A stretch of 64,000 bases of DNA from Alectoria sarmentosa (Eukaryota > Ascomycota > Lecanoromycetes > Lecanorales > Parmeliaceae), in NCBI GenBank assembly GCA_009733775.1, contig WOGZ01000176.1, forward strand, positions 1 to 64,000. The letters run 5' to 3'. Position 1 is the stretch's first letter. The number at the start of each line of letters is the position of its first letter. Of the stretch, positions 46,836-58,296 are shown piece by piece. The notes below the pieces were generated by a model that saw nothing but the letters and a program-made list of their open reading frames with translations, ran no database searches and was not told the DNA's origin. The position numbers were made by a program, and so were the translations under genes.

Positions 46836-48087
46836 TCAATAAAGTTGTCTGGCTATCTGCATTTGCAACCTTCGAATCGTACCTAAAAGGACCGACACCG
46901 ATCGATCAGCATGCACGAAACCAGTAGAGACGCGCCCGAGATCTTTTTCCGCTCCATTCTTACCGAGAGAAAAAGCCTTGCCTGCCTTCCCACCCCGCGC
47001 ACACATGCCGTCCAGGGCCACGGCGGCGGCCCACAGATCGTACCACGAAGCGCTGTCGCGGAAACCGGAAGCATTTGAAATGACCAGGATGCATCTCCCA
47101 GTGGCTGTAAGAATTGTAATTTAGCTGGGGGGATATATATATGTATTGGGAGGTTTTTTCAAAAGGTGCTTCTTACGCTCAGTCAACACCTGTGGAAGAA
47201 CTTCTTGTACCCCGGTAGCCCCGGCTGGTCCGAAAATCACCTTTCCTTCTGTGGCGTTCATGGTGCTGAGAATGCTCGCGCAAGCTTCCGATACCGGCTC
47301 TTGCGCCGGAGGCGCTTCGCGACACTTTATGAGGGGTGGCCGGTTAGACCGCACGGTGACGAGGAAATTTTCCTCGACTCCTAGGACCCGGATCTATCAG
47401 CTCACTTTCCTCCAAGCATGTACCTACCAACCAATGTGCGCGCTTGAGGCTTTACCCATGTTGCTGGCTTGGCCGCCAAAGGGAGGCGGTCCGCTCTCCA
47501 CGCACTGCGTCTGCATAATCTCCCCGGCTCCGAGGATATCTCCCAATCGGACGTGAGAGGGATAGGACGTCTGGGTGTAATCGACGATGCATTTCCCATC
47601 CGCTGCAATGCGCACGCGTCAGTGCGAACACAGTTTAACCCCATAATATCGATATCGATACGTTGCAATGCAACTCTCGAGAAAAAAGAGAAGAAAACGC
47701 ACAGCTGATGTGCCGGACCGGCAGCGAAACATCCCACTGCGCCCCCGGGCGGCCGCGTGGCCCAAAGCTCAGCGCGGGGCCGATGAGAGCGTACGGATCC
47801 CGGGGGAGCTGGTTCACCGCGTCGCGGCAGCTGGCGACGGGCGGGTTCCCGTATGCAGCGTCGTCGCAGTGGATGCTCGGCCCGGCGCCCAGGCTCGTGA
47901 GGTTGTTGTTGGACGCCGAGGTCGAAGTGTTGCCGTTGGTTGTGGCGAATGGGAAGACCGACGGCCTCCTCGCGAGGGGCGTTGGCAGGTCGAGGCCGTC
48001 TTGCGCCGCCGCGGCGTTCATGGCGAGCGTTGCTACGATCGATGGGAGCAGGCACCATGGTACTATGCGCTTGGAGGCTGAGGGCAT
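46836..48087 (-). CDS. secreted protein with two tandem copies of a cysteine-containing fungal domain
   Basis: Four exons on the minus strand, 47703-48087, 47432-47602, 47177-47380 and 46836-47104, give 342 residues. The introns are about 51 to 100 bp, and the frame is kept throughout. A signal peptide (about residues 1-28, ending AAAAQ) is followed by a short low-complexity stretch. Domain 1 (about 72-210) has C-DDAAYG, SCRDAVNQLP, FGPRG-GAQWDVSLPVRHIS, DGKCIVDY, an ILGAGEIMQTQCV helix, a glycine-rich loop and a closing VEENFLVTVRSNRP. Domain 2 (about 215-342) repeats that order: KCREAPP, ACASILSTM, FGPAGATGVQEVLP, TGRCILVI, LWAAAVALDGMC, GGKAG and GRVSTGFVHAD. The single domain is common among uncharacterised fungal secreted proteins. 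The double form suggests internal duplication. Function is unknown. Location should be extracellular. Confidence 0.82.
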
Positions 48088-48863
48088 GGTTTGATGAGTA
48101 GGGGAGATGGGAGGTGAGTATTATACTCTTGAGGAGAGGGTGTTGAATTTTGAGAGGGGTTCCGAGTGGTTATCTTCCAGCAACAGCTACAATACGATGA
48201 TAGTCCTTGCTTGTCAAGTCATATCTATCTGTCTGAATGCGCTTGGGATCGATCTCGTGAAACGCTCTCGCCTCCAGTTTCGCACCTTTAGATATATACA
48301 TATGCACACAGCGAGACTGCCGATGCGGCTAAATATGTCAAACATGTTTTCCACGATGCGATTGGCGCCCATCACCGCATCCGAGACTGGTGCGCGTTTT
48401 GGGAGACGCTGCGGAACGGATCAAATGGAACCCTAGTGGCGCTTGCGACTGCTCGATGCGTGCTGGGAGTTTGGAACATGATCATACCAGTACGGTCAGT
48501 CAGTTCGAAGGCGGAAAGATGGTGGAGAAAGTCTATCCTAAGAGATCTGGCTCTGTTCTCTAGCTTGGGGAACTAGTCTGGGAGATGCGTAGTTGTTGGG
48601 CGGGCTGGAGGCCGATATATATTATATAGCGTCTATTGTATATTGCAGAGATCCGAGAGAAGTCTCTCTCTCGACATAGATAATTCCAGGTTGGTGGAAT
48701 TAGTGATCGAGGATACAGCGCACATAGAAATTTTGAACGGTCCCCCAGGGAGCCACTGGACTGCTCTCCAGGTGTATATTTCGAGGGAGACCAGCTTAAG
48801 CTACAGATGTGGATTTCAGCACGAAAGTCATCTTCAGCCAGTCACGCTTCGATGGCTTCTTGA
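48088..48863. other. intergenic region upstream of the two-domain secreted protein
   Basis: About 780 bp containing its promoter. A plus frame of 108 codons at 48643-48969 overlaps the decayed fragment on the other strand and has no motif. Confidence 0.4.
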
Positions 48864-49292
48864 CTATAGATCTTGTCGCAGGAATTTTGGCTGTGGACTT
48901 TGCATTCTACTTGCCTCTGTGAGTTCGACCTTTTCCCTATGGCCCAACCTATATTGCGGTAAGCTGTGATGACAAATGGGCCAGAACATCGACAACGAGC
49001 GCCCTTGAATCTCGCTGAGCAGCTCTGGCGGATCCAGGGTATTCCAAAGAGAAGCGTCCTCATATTCCGGCGTCCTTGACCGTTTCTGTCCTTGCCAGTG
49101 ACTATCCTTCACAGCTGCGGCACAATTCGCAAACGCGGTTATACTTTCATCGAAAGCATCTCTTTCACCTGCTATATGTCCAGTGCCTTTGAGGATGACA
49201 ACAGCCAGATTGCTGTCGGACTCATGTGTAGTCCTCCACGGAAATCCACCTTGAAGCGCCGCAGCATTTGACGTTTGCCGATTTCTGGTCTA
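48864..49292 (-). pseudogene. decayed coding fragment, family not recognised
   Basis: On the minus strand a frame of about 142 codons is open from after a TAG near 49293 down to TAG 48864-48866, with no early ATG. It begins near AALQGGFPWRTTHESDSNLAV and continues VILKGTGHIAGERDAFDESIT, which looks like genuine protein. Upstream, a different frame (MANCEDWTAVQDMLLQIG..., 49222-49422) also looks coding and runs into the same region. A one-base shift near 49265 would connect the two, so a frameshifted gene remnant is the simplest reading. I cannot name the family. Confidence 0.35.
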
Positions 49293-51761
49293 GGCATGCT
49301 GCGTGGAGGATCTTGATCTTGTGACAAACATCAACCTTCGCAACAGTCGTCGACTTCGGCAGCACTGATCCAATCTGCAGCAACATATCTTGGACTGCAG
49401 TCCAGTCTTCGCAGTTTGCCACTGTGCCCTCCTCTTCGGCTTGGGATCTTTTACAGTCCCGGGCTCTTTCCTAAGCTTTATGCCGGGTTTGGCAGCGTAC
49501 TAGCCTCTCTACAAAGGCCGCACGTGCTTATGGTAGGCGGAGGTAGGAGGAATGTGGGGGAGGATGGCTTCAATGGTCTTCTATGATTTCCCAATGTATT
49601 ATTAGCCCAATTTCGAGGCAACTGCACAAAACGTTGCAGCTTCTTAGCGTCTTTACTTCCACCAGCTGGATAGCTACTCTCCAGGTCTCCACTACCAGTG
49701 CGTTCGGTCATTGCACATGCTCAATCCTTGCTGCCGCCTGCTTTGCTCTCTTCCCAGACCATCCATTCGAGACTCCAAGATCCGCCGCGCGGCGCAGTCT
49801 CATGGGAACCAGGCGATGCAGCGGCGCGCATACTGTAGAATCTCTCTTTGTGGCGCCTCTTGGTATAGAACGTCCTGTTGGGTCCAACAGGAGTGACAGT
49901 ATGATGAGGTATCGGTTATGTCTAAGAACAAGCATCGAATGATGCTTGCCAAGACGGAACGGCGGAATGTTTTTCCGCAGGTAGGATCAAAATGAACTGC
50001 CGAGGGTGCACTGAGAGCCCGCGAAAATCGCGAAATGTAATTTCTCCAAAAATGATAACTCCACCACAAGAGCCTTGAGCAAAAAACTTATCGGCTATAA
50101 ATTAATCTACTCACTGTCATAAGGACTTTCTTAACCAACGGTATGAGCGCAATCTGGACCGTTGAAGAAATATCGGACTCCTGAAATCCGCATTAGTGCA
50201 GTTCATCTTATGACCGAGGCAGTGCGATGCAATGTAACGTACCTGCAGTCAGCGGATCGCCTAACCAGTGCCTAGAGGCAGGCCCAACGGAGATAAAATA
50301 TGTTCGGAGTCGGCGTCACCTCAGGAAGATCAGCTCCACAATGCCACCTACACCCGAGTCTCGATTTCTTCCAGGTGCATCTGCGCTGGTGTATCAATGG
50401 ATCGGCTCAGGGCGCTGTTACAAATCTCCGTGATTGAGCATGATGCATCTAGGATTCGCACTAGTGCACATCGTCAATGGTACGGAGTAGAAGAGGTCCT
50501 GATGGAGTCTTAACGCCACCAGATGTTCTCGATCTCAAAAGACTTGTCGACTTCTCTAGGAAATTGGCATACGAAACCTCTTGGTGAGTATGAACTCGGA
50601 GCTGCAGGATACTGCATCTCAATGAGATCTGGAGCCCGGAGGCGAGTTGTGAGACTACAAAGCTGGGCTTCTTTGACATCTCGGTCGTGTTTCCAATCGT
50701 TACTGATGTGTACGGAGAACTAGGGATACGTACTTTTGGTGCTGCCGAGCCCTTTACTATGCCATACTACTTCGTTTTCCTGAATTGACATCTGACCGCT
50801 GGTTCAATGAGCAGATTAGCGGATGTTTCTACGATTTCGGACTATTATGGAACTCCTCGAATGTTTGATTTATCGAGTCGCTATAAATGATTCTCGATAG
50901 TCAGGGGCTTCTGCATGACTAGTAGCGGACTTATGAGTTCATCGTGCAGGCTTAGTGAAAAATACAAGGGGAGAACCAAGCGTGAAATAGTGGGGTGTTC
51001 TGCAGCTCCACGATCCCACCTGCGAATTGCGCCGGAGGCGCCGAACTAGGTACTCCAACAGAAGATCAACCCTCGAAGCATGGTAAAGATCACTGCCAGC
51101 AGAAGAATTTGTACAAAGCAAATATAACTCAACGACGACACGAGCTCAACTCACAATCTCAGAAGTGCCAAATTCTCAAGAGAAGGTTATAGATGATCAG
51201 TATCGAACTCGGAAATTATCGGATCTAACATCGGTAGGATTCCTTGCTTCTAGATGTGGTAGACGGATCCGCTCTGGCGTCCCATCAAATTTCTTTCACA
51301 ATTATTTGTGATGTTCGTTTTTAAGCGAGCGCCTCATCGATTGTGACGCTTTGTGGAGGCGCGTTGCGAGAACGGAGGAGCTAATGCCGACCAGCTTGTC
51401 GGCAAAGTGAACACCGGTATGAACATGTGCATGAACACGAGGAACACTGTGATTGTCAACAAGCGGACTGAATCCGACTTATCGCCATACTCCATGAGCT
51501 TGAGATGCGCAGTCCATTATACGGAGCGAAGACAGCGGCGAGGTGTGCTAGGTTTCAACATGCATACAAGGCTGTGGCAGCTGTTCATGCTTATGAACGA
51601 GAGCGATAACGAGAGCGACGGGTACGGGTATACCACCCTGGCCCTATCTTTAAATTCTTCCTTCCTCCCGGCACAGCAGTCCCCAACTCTTCTTCTGATT
51701 TTGACTGTTATCTCAAATATTACGTGCGAAGCACCCGAGTATAATACGATTTTTTGAACAA
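49293..51761. other. long intergenic region
   Basis: About 2.5 kb. Apart from the possible upstream part of the decayed fragment (to about 49425), nothing is recognised. Frames of 60-134 codons lack motifs. The right end should hold the promoter of the rhodopsin-like gene. Confidence 0.35.
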
Positions 51762-53062
51762 ATGATGGCTTTCGCCGCTGTAACAGTTGCGAGGGTGAAT
51801 CCACAAGCTTTTGTTGTACGTATCGATATTCTCCGTTCTAATTCTTCGTGCAAGCTCTAACGCCACTTCGTCAGGGCATCATGTGGGGAGGGACAGCGCT
51901 CTCCCTTTGCTTCTTGATCTTTCGTATATTCGTCCGTCTCAGGTACTTCCAGAGGCTCTACGCCGACGACATCCTCGTAGTTGCGGCGTGGACCATGCTC
52001 CTGGCCAGCTCAATCGTCTGGCAAACGCAACAAGGGCCACTGTATAATCAATTCAAGCTCTCATCTGGGCATATCCAACCCACCACAGCTATTCTGGCGG
52101 CTGAACAGACGTTGTTGCATGCGAATCTTGCCGTCTTAATTTTGTTTCTATCCTGCTTATGGAGCGTCAAGGTATCGATCCTAGTATTCTTCCGCAGGCT
52201 AGGTCACAAGGTCCAAGGCCAAAGGATTTGGTGGTGGTCCGTGATGGGATTCACGCTTTTGACGTGGGCCACATGCATCAGTGTTCTCCAGTACTGGTGT
52301 CTACTAGGTTCCGCGGAATATATTCTCAGTGAGTTGACAAGGGTCCCATGGAGACCCGATAATGACCCTGTGGAGCTCAATGTTCGGCACCGTATCAGCA
52401 AAGCTTTACAAGAACGACCTTCCACTACCATACTGCCGCAGATGTTATCACGGACTTCATGAGTATGAATGCCTTTCTGGTGGTAAGGATCATACAACTG
52501 ATCAAGTAACAGTCTTGTCAATTCCTATCTTAATGATGTGGAATATTCGCATCTCCTGGGGACAGAAGCTAGCTCTCATGGGTCTCTTCTCATTGACAAT
52601 CATTGCCACCATCGTTTCAATACTGCGCGTTGCTTTGGTGAGCTCGACCAAACACCAAATCGACACCACCTGGCTCTACACGTGGAGTAATATTGACATG
52701 GCTGTTGGTAGGTTCAAACTCCACTTCCTCATATGAACTCACTAATTATGTGCTGGTCTGTCGCAGCTATCATGGTCGCTTGCCTTGCCTCTTTTCGCGA
52801 ACTCTTCGTAAAGTCGGAATCTGCTGGTCTCAATAGAAAAAGCCAGAACCCCCATCTTGGCGATGGCAGTCTCCTCTCTTGCTTTCAGTCTCTCAAACTC
52901 ACAACGATGTCGGGAAGGAGTGGCCTCTCGTCCCAGGGAAGCGACATGGAGCGAGTGTTTACCTCGCCTCGGAACTCAACGACCTCTAAGATACCCATCG
53001 ATGCAATCTATGTTCGGACGGACGTCAACATCTCCCTGGACGATGAGGAGCGCGACATGTAG
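51762..53062 (+). CDS. fungal rhodopsin-like seven-TM integral membrane protein (PF20684 type)
   Basis: Five exons, 51762-51815, 51875-52328, 52376-52462, 52513-52707 and 52767-53062, give 361 residues. Introns are 59, 47, 50 and 59 bp. The second and third introns were chosen because they alone join the conserved pieces: QCSAPYQQSF then AADVITDFM-ILSIPILMMWNI. The N-terminus enters the first membrane helix at once (IMWGGTALSLCFLIFRIFVRL), followed by YADDILVVAAWTML, which is the family's conserved D-D turn after TM1. About seven hydrophobic helices precede a cytosolic tail of roughly 100 residues rich in serine. Such proteins are numerous in filamentous ascomycetes, some resembling Pth11-like receptors. 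The ligand and partners are unknown, and no N-terminal CFEM domain is present here. Confidence 0.87.
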
Positions 53063-53689
53063 GAGACCAAAGTCGATCGTTATGACTCTCAGAACCTCTC
53101 TACTCTTACCGCAAGATTGCTCGCCAGGCGGGAAAGAGGCACTAAATCGAGTCTTGCCAGTATCGACGACCTTAGTGGGCGACTTCAAGCTCTTTGTTTC
53201 AGAATAGCGAGGCTGAAGAGCGTAACGCGGAGAAGAAGCCCGAAGTAGACTTCGAGCGAGTGGCCCTGGGTGAGATCTGCGCACAAAAAGAAATACGACT
53301 TAGAGACCTTCGTTCTATAGTTAAGAGAGTAATGATTCGTTTCACATCGCTGAATATATTGCACTGGAAAAGGTATTTGGATTCTGCGGGCCATTTTTCT
53401 GTTTTCGATAAATTCCACCAACCGCAAGAACCGGCATCGTTGAGCGTGTGTCATGCACACGGATCTGACGTCGAGTGGCCGCCGGAAGGACCATTTAGAG
53501 TCATTCTAAGGCGGATGAAACCTACTCATCGCTAAGCATTCGACTCCTAAGCAATACCTCATCAAGTGCTCTAAGATTGGATAATTTAGTCTTCGCGAAG
53601 ATATGACTTTCGGATTGGAGATTACGTAGCCTAATTGATCATCGTTGGTTTCTTTCAACTAACGCAACGCGATCTACCGAACACTAAAG
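53063..53689. other. convergent intergenic region
   Basis: About 630 bp between the 3' ends of the rhodopsin-like gene and the Fic gene. A 113-codon plus frame at 53194-53535 has no motif and starts within the likely 3' region of the former gene. Confidence 0.4.
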
Positions 53690-54406
53690 CTATCGAAGTA
53701 TAGACACACTCACGTTCCCGCTACTTTGGCGCTTTAACGTTCTTAGTATTTTCTTAAGGGCGATACTAGCCTTCGTAAGGACTAAGGTTCTAAGTTGGCC
53801 TGAATAGCCACCGACTTTGCTGCTCTCCTGCGCAATTTGCAATTCGTCTGCTCGATCATCACTCTTCTTCCCAAGCGGTACAACGATACCGGCATACTTG
53901 ATCAAAAACGCATTCAAAATCAAGCGGCACATGCGCCCATTTGCATCTTTGAATGGATGCATGTTGACAAAACGGTCGCAATACTTTGCAGCCAGCATGA
54001 AGGGGTCAATTTGACCGGAGACTTCGACTTCCGCAAGGTCTTCCTGCAGTCTTGACACCATCGACTTCATCGCTCCCGGGATGTCCGAAGGCTTGGTCAT
54101 CTCGACGGCACCAGCATGGACAGTCTTGTGACGACAGGTCCCGGCAAAGTCGATCCCAGAGACGATGCCAGCTTCTTCCGTACTCAATCCTTTGACCAGG
54201 ATCGCATGGGTATCTTTGATTAGCCCTTCGGTCATCTTCTTGTCCTGTTTAACAAAAGCGTTGACCATGTACTGAAAGGCTGCGGCGTGCTGCACTACCT
54301 TCCTACGAGAACGAATGACAGCCTTCTCGCCAGGCTTGGACGTTCGAAGGAGAAATATATTGAGCTTCTTCTGGTACTCAGGCGACAAAGGTTGTGTCAC
54401 AGACAT
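53690..54406 (-). CDS. Fic-domain protein (predicted AMP transferase or related)
   Basis: Single exon of 238 residues starting MSVTQPLSPEYQKK. The core Fic motif H150-P-F-K-D-A-N-G-R-M-C-R161 is intact in its key residues: H150, F152, D154, N156, R158 and R161. The second residue of the usual G-N is alanine (DANGR), a variant found in some families. The flap and helices before it (GIDFAGTCRHKTVHAGAVEM, about 83-104) fit the Fic/DOC fold. Fic enzymes transfer AMP or other nucleotide groups onto hydroxyl side chains of target proteins. No (S/T)xxxE(G/N) inhibitory helix was found. An in-frame ATG at 54619 would add 71 pyrimidine-encoded residues (TLLPFTPLPISLST) that look like a leader, so the shorter form is preferred. 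No signal peptide is present, so it is probably intracellular. Confidence 0.82.
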   Translation of the reverse strand: MSVTQPLSPEYQKKLNIFLLRTSKPGEKAVIRSRRKVVQHAAAFQYMVNAFVKQDKKMTEGLIKDTHAILVKGLSTEEAGIVSGIDFAGTCRHKTVHAGAVEMTKPSDIPGAMKSMVSRLQEDLAEVEVSGQIDPFMLAAKYCDRFVNMHPFKDANGRMCRLILNAFLIKYAGIVVPLGKKSDDRADELQIAQESSKVGGYSGQLRTLVLTKASIALKKILRTLKRQSSGNVSVSILR

Positions 54407-55372
54407 GGTGGAGAGAGATATTGGCAATGGCGTGAAAGGAAGGAGCGTAGAGAGGGCAGACAAGCTGCTGGAAATTGTTGATGATGGATATGTTTGAGGG
54501 GGAAAAAAAAAGGGAACAACAAGAAGCGTGGTCGTCCAAACCTTTGGCAAGCGCAATATCAAAAAGTTGTGACGATAGAAAAGGGGTGTACAATAATCAA
54601 ACAATACTAGCACTTTCATGTGGCTTAATTCTTACCAACATCAATAGCATTGCAACGTTGACGAAATTGCACTATTGACGGGAATACTAGCGTCTTAAAG
54701 TCTCTATTGTCTATTCCTATCGTTGCAAAAGGTTGCTTTCAGTATTCGTACTTCCCCCTCGATCGGATGGGCTTTCGAGACCTTACTCACAGTCGAGTGG
54801 ACACACGATTGAGTGCTCCTGTTACTGCTGCAGAGAGAGTCCAACATTGCCTCATTTACCCTACAGGAATGCCAGTACACGTCCTTCCCCATCTCGCCTC
54901 CGGAACGATTGCAGCAAAGCTTGTGAACGATCTCTTCTTGACCCTCGCTATGCACATGGTATAATTGTAGTATGACACGATCTTTGCCTACCACGTTGAC
55001 CAGTATTGAAGAACTCATCTGCCTGACCCTCATTCTCTTTGGACTCCACCTGGCTAGCTGTAATTGGTACCTCACGGTCCTCCACTCGCTCAAATTTTGA
55101 AGGCTCACGACGCTGTCCAATAGACCTTCGGCGATGGTAGACGGTCATGATTGGCCCATTGATGGTGTAGGAGAGGAAAGGAGGAAAATGTCTGTAGAGT
55201 TGTGGAATACTTGGTGTGCATATTACCCGCGGAAGCAAGCCTAATGCGAGTGGAATGCATGTAATCATCCCACGCGAAGGGGGGGGGCGGGGGGGGACGA
55301 AGTTGTATCGAAAGGGCGTGTAATCCTACTGCAGCCCTTGCGAACAGACAGATCTGCCTTTTGCGCTTCGAT
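54407..55372. other. intergenic region
   Basis: About 970 bp upstream of the Fic gene and downstream of the metallophosphoesterase, both on the minus strand. It has a G-run tract at about 55279-55299. The overlapping frames at 54704-55120 and 54707-54975 show no motif. Confidence 0.4.
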
Positions 55373-56311
55373 TCATAAAGACCGAGGCAAGTCAAGGCTG
55401 ATAAGCCAAGGCGCATTCTCGGGCTTGTTATTTCCCGTCATGATAGCAGCATTGACGGCAAGTGTTTGATCTCCACAGCCATCTTTCCATATGAATGGCT
55501 GAGGGTATGGATTTCTTGTTGGATCCTCTTCGAAATGTCGGTGTACAGCCTCATTTTTCCGGGGAGGCGGCTTATCGGTAGCAGGCTTCTTCCAGTCTAT
55601 GACCTCAACGCCATTGCCTTCATGAACATGACCAAAGCAGTGCATCATCGGCTTCACTCTGCGTATAGCCTGTAGAAGGTTTTCGCATCCCACATTGCCC
55701 TGCGGGCACCAGTCCAATATCCCTTTCGGCGGTCCGTGCGTCATGACTATGTCAACATCATCCGGCATCGGGTTTGTGGCAATGGAGGTGACATGGTCCG
55801 CAACTTGATCCGGTCCGTTGAATCGGTCTTCGTTGTGCTCGTATGCGAAAGCCCAGTCGCCAAAGGCCGGGGTGTAAGGGGAAACATAGATTGTGAATTT
55901 CGCTCGGCTCTTCAAAGTGAACGAGTGCGTCCCTTCATTCAAAAAGGTAACCGCTGCGTCACCCGCGAGTGGACCTGTCATAGCCTTGAATGCCAGGTCG
56001 TGATTCTCTGGATCTTCCGGATTGCCGTCGTCATCGCGTTGAGCCTCCCAGTATGGTTTGTCCAGCTCCAAGTCATGATTGCCAGGAATGACTATTTTCA
56101 GCTCTGCGCTAATGCTTCCGAGCATCTTCAGCGCCTTCTTGAAGGAAGAGACTCCACCAACTTCGGTCAGATCACCACAGTGGAGGAGCACGTCGGCTTT
56201 GGGTATAGGTAGTTGCAATGGCGATTCGCCCCGGCCAAACTCCCGGAACTCGAAATTGTGGGTGTCGGAGATGACGAGAAACTTTGTTGCAATGGTTGAA
56301 CGCCCTGCCAT
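55373..56311 (-). CDS. calcineurin-like metallophosphoesterase (MPPED type)
   Basis: Single exon of 312 residues. All metal-binding blocks are present in order: D16-T-H18 (VISDTH), G46-D47 (LLHCGDLTEVGG), G77-N78-H79-D80 (VIPGNHDLEL), MTHGPPKG and CFGHVHEGNG. This is the class III metallophosphoesterase layout, and the GPP and GH-H parts match the animal MPPED1/2 and fungal relatives. They hydrolyse phosphodiesters, including cyclic nucleotides in some cases, using two metal ions. No signal peptide is present, so it is likely cytosolic. The start at 56311 begins just before the first beta strand and matches the family's length of about 300. Confidence 0.9.
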   Translation of the reverse strand: MAGRSTIATKFLVISDTHNFEFREFGRGESPLQLPIPKADVLLHCGDLTEVGGVSSFKKALKMLGSISAELKIVIPGNHDLELDKPYWEAQRDDDGNPEDPENHDLAFKAMTGPLAGDAAVTFLNEGTHSFTLKSRAKFTIYVSPYTPAFGDWAFAYEHNEDRFNGPDQVADHVTSIATNPMPDDVDIVMTHGPPKGILDWCPQGNVGCENLLQAIRRVKPMMHCFGHVHEGNGVEVIDWKKPATDKPPPRKNEAVHRHFEEDPTRNPYPQPFIWKDGCGDQTLAVNAAIMTGNNKPENAPWLISLDLPRSL

Positions 56312-58001
56312 GATAGCAGATAGATGAGGTTTTTCTAGCTGCTAGCTTCGAATTTGTGGTTTTTGGATATGTGTATCGGTAGTATCCTCCTAATCGTAGG
56401 TGATGGAGTAGTAGTAGTAGCTTGTGTGTGGTATGTGAGCAAGCAAGAGAAAGCAATGATCGAGATCAAAGACCAAGTCCTAATATAGCCAGGCAAGGAC
56501 GTGAGTCACTCCACACCTTTGAAAATTTCGATATTAAGCTTAATGTGAAAAGGCAGATCTGTTTTGAGAGGGTTTCGCAAAGCCTAAAACTTTCAGCTGG
56601 ACACAACTTTGGCGAGAAGACTATGATGAGAACCATGATTGAGTCTCGTATCAAACTCGAAGGGTGAGATAACGAGTGTATTAGCACCGCAGTACGAACA
56701 GCGAGATTATTACCGAGCTTTGACCAGATTTGTATAATTACGGGCAAGATGGGCTGAGCCTAGCTAGGTTAGCCCAAGTGGACAGATCAGAAATGTGCAC
56801 CATGCTGCACCGCTTGAGTCTCGCGCAGCCCTACGAGTTTGCATGTGCGATCCAGAAACTATTAGCAGCTGGTCATACATGGCATAGTGTGCTTGCCTGA
56901 GGCAAATGGATTTACAGAAGGCTTTCACGGATCCAATACACCTTCTTCCGCCTGTCACTATCCAAGTGCGAGACGTGTAGGTCGCTTGAACTATTCTCTT
57001 TGCGCGGCGGAAAACTCGGAGCTCTTGGCAGTCCGGCGCGGGAGTATAGACGTCGGCACGAAAAGTCCTAGGCAGCGCTAGTGGCAGCTCGAGCCCTATC
57101 TCGGAATGTCGCCCTGCATCTGAGGGCCTCAGAATTATTTCCTGGGAGCGCATAGGGTGAACTTAAAGACCTCTTGTGAGGCATTAGGCCCCGAGCAGGG
57201 CACCTGTCAGGTATAAGGTAGATCCGATGTTGCTCGAGGCGCATTGTTTATGTAATCGTTCATGCGAGGCGTTATCCGCGCACAAGTCTTGTCATAAACA
57301 ACAAGCATCATCGGAATTGTATCAGATCCAACCCTGCCTTAGTCTAACTACCTGGGTATCTTATGACTCTATCTTATACAGCCGATTAATGCCGATATGC
57401 GATGGACACATAGCGTGATAGCTACATAGAACAAGGCTGAGAAACCTTATTTTGACATCATGAAGCTGTTTCAAAAACCACCAACGCTACTCGAATGTTT
57501 TCTGACTAGTGACTCATAAGATCATGACACGGGCACAGTTCATAACAAAATTTTCTGCAGTCGTGATTGTACGAAGAATCAGCAAAACGAAAAAAAGAAA
57601 AGAGTCAGAAGAATAACGGGCTAAATAGAGTGAGAAAATTCCGGGTGGCCTTGGCGATGCAAGCCCGCGACTAACCATGCCACACGCACTTGCTTTAGGC
57701 TGCTACCTCGGCATAGTTCTGTCTCGCTTAATTAATCCTTGAATCTTAAAGTTCGCCACTCAAACTCTAAGAACTTGAGAAGGAAGCCCCTGCAAGTAAG
57801 TCTTGGCGTGCTTGGCTTTGGAGGAATGTGTCTTGGCACGAGCGGGAAGCTTCCTCGGAGCGTCCGTGAAAATTCTCCGCCTTCTCCGCACCCTCGAAGG
57901 GCTGTTGGTCTGGGCAATTCAGAAACAGTACTCATCAGCCCGGCACTCGTACTGGGTGAAAGAGGTAGTTGCCTATGAACGTGAGCTTTCTCCAACTTTG
58001 A
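56312..58001. other. long intergenic region
   Basis: About 1.7 kb with no gene recognised. The left part is the promoter side of the metallophosphoesterase, with a short GTAGTAGTA run near 56409-56420. The rest has only short frames of random composition. Confidence 0.4.
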
Positions 58002-58296
58002 GAAGCCAAGAGGCTGCGGATGGATAGCTGAAAGCCGCAGCAGAGTGGTTCGTGCCGACTTTGTCTAGGTGCTCGAATCAAAACGTAAGCCAAGAAGCTA
58101 CGGCTTGAGCAATGCCGATCCTTCCGACGTTGTTCAGATGCCCCCGAACGCAAGCCAAGAAGCTACGGATGCAAATCTTCAAGCTTCAACAATGTGGATC
58201 CTTCCCGACTTGATCGAGATGTTCGGACGCAAGCCAAGGAGCTACGGGTGCATAGCCCAAAGCTTCGTCAAAGTGGCTTCATACTCGGACGGACGG
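58002..58296. repeat. degenerate minisatellite, four units of about 65-80 bp
   Basis: The phrase AAGCCAAGAAGCTACGG or a close variant begins units at about 58002, 58085, 58151 and 58231. Between them recur GTGGATCCTTCC/GCCGATCCTTCC and a GACTTGATCGAGATGTTCGGA-like segment. Units diverge by perhaps 10-30 percent and differ in length, so the array is old or is a decayed repeat-protein gene. Confidence 0.7.
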
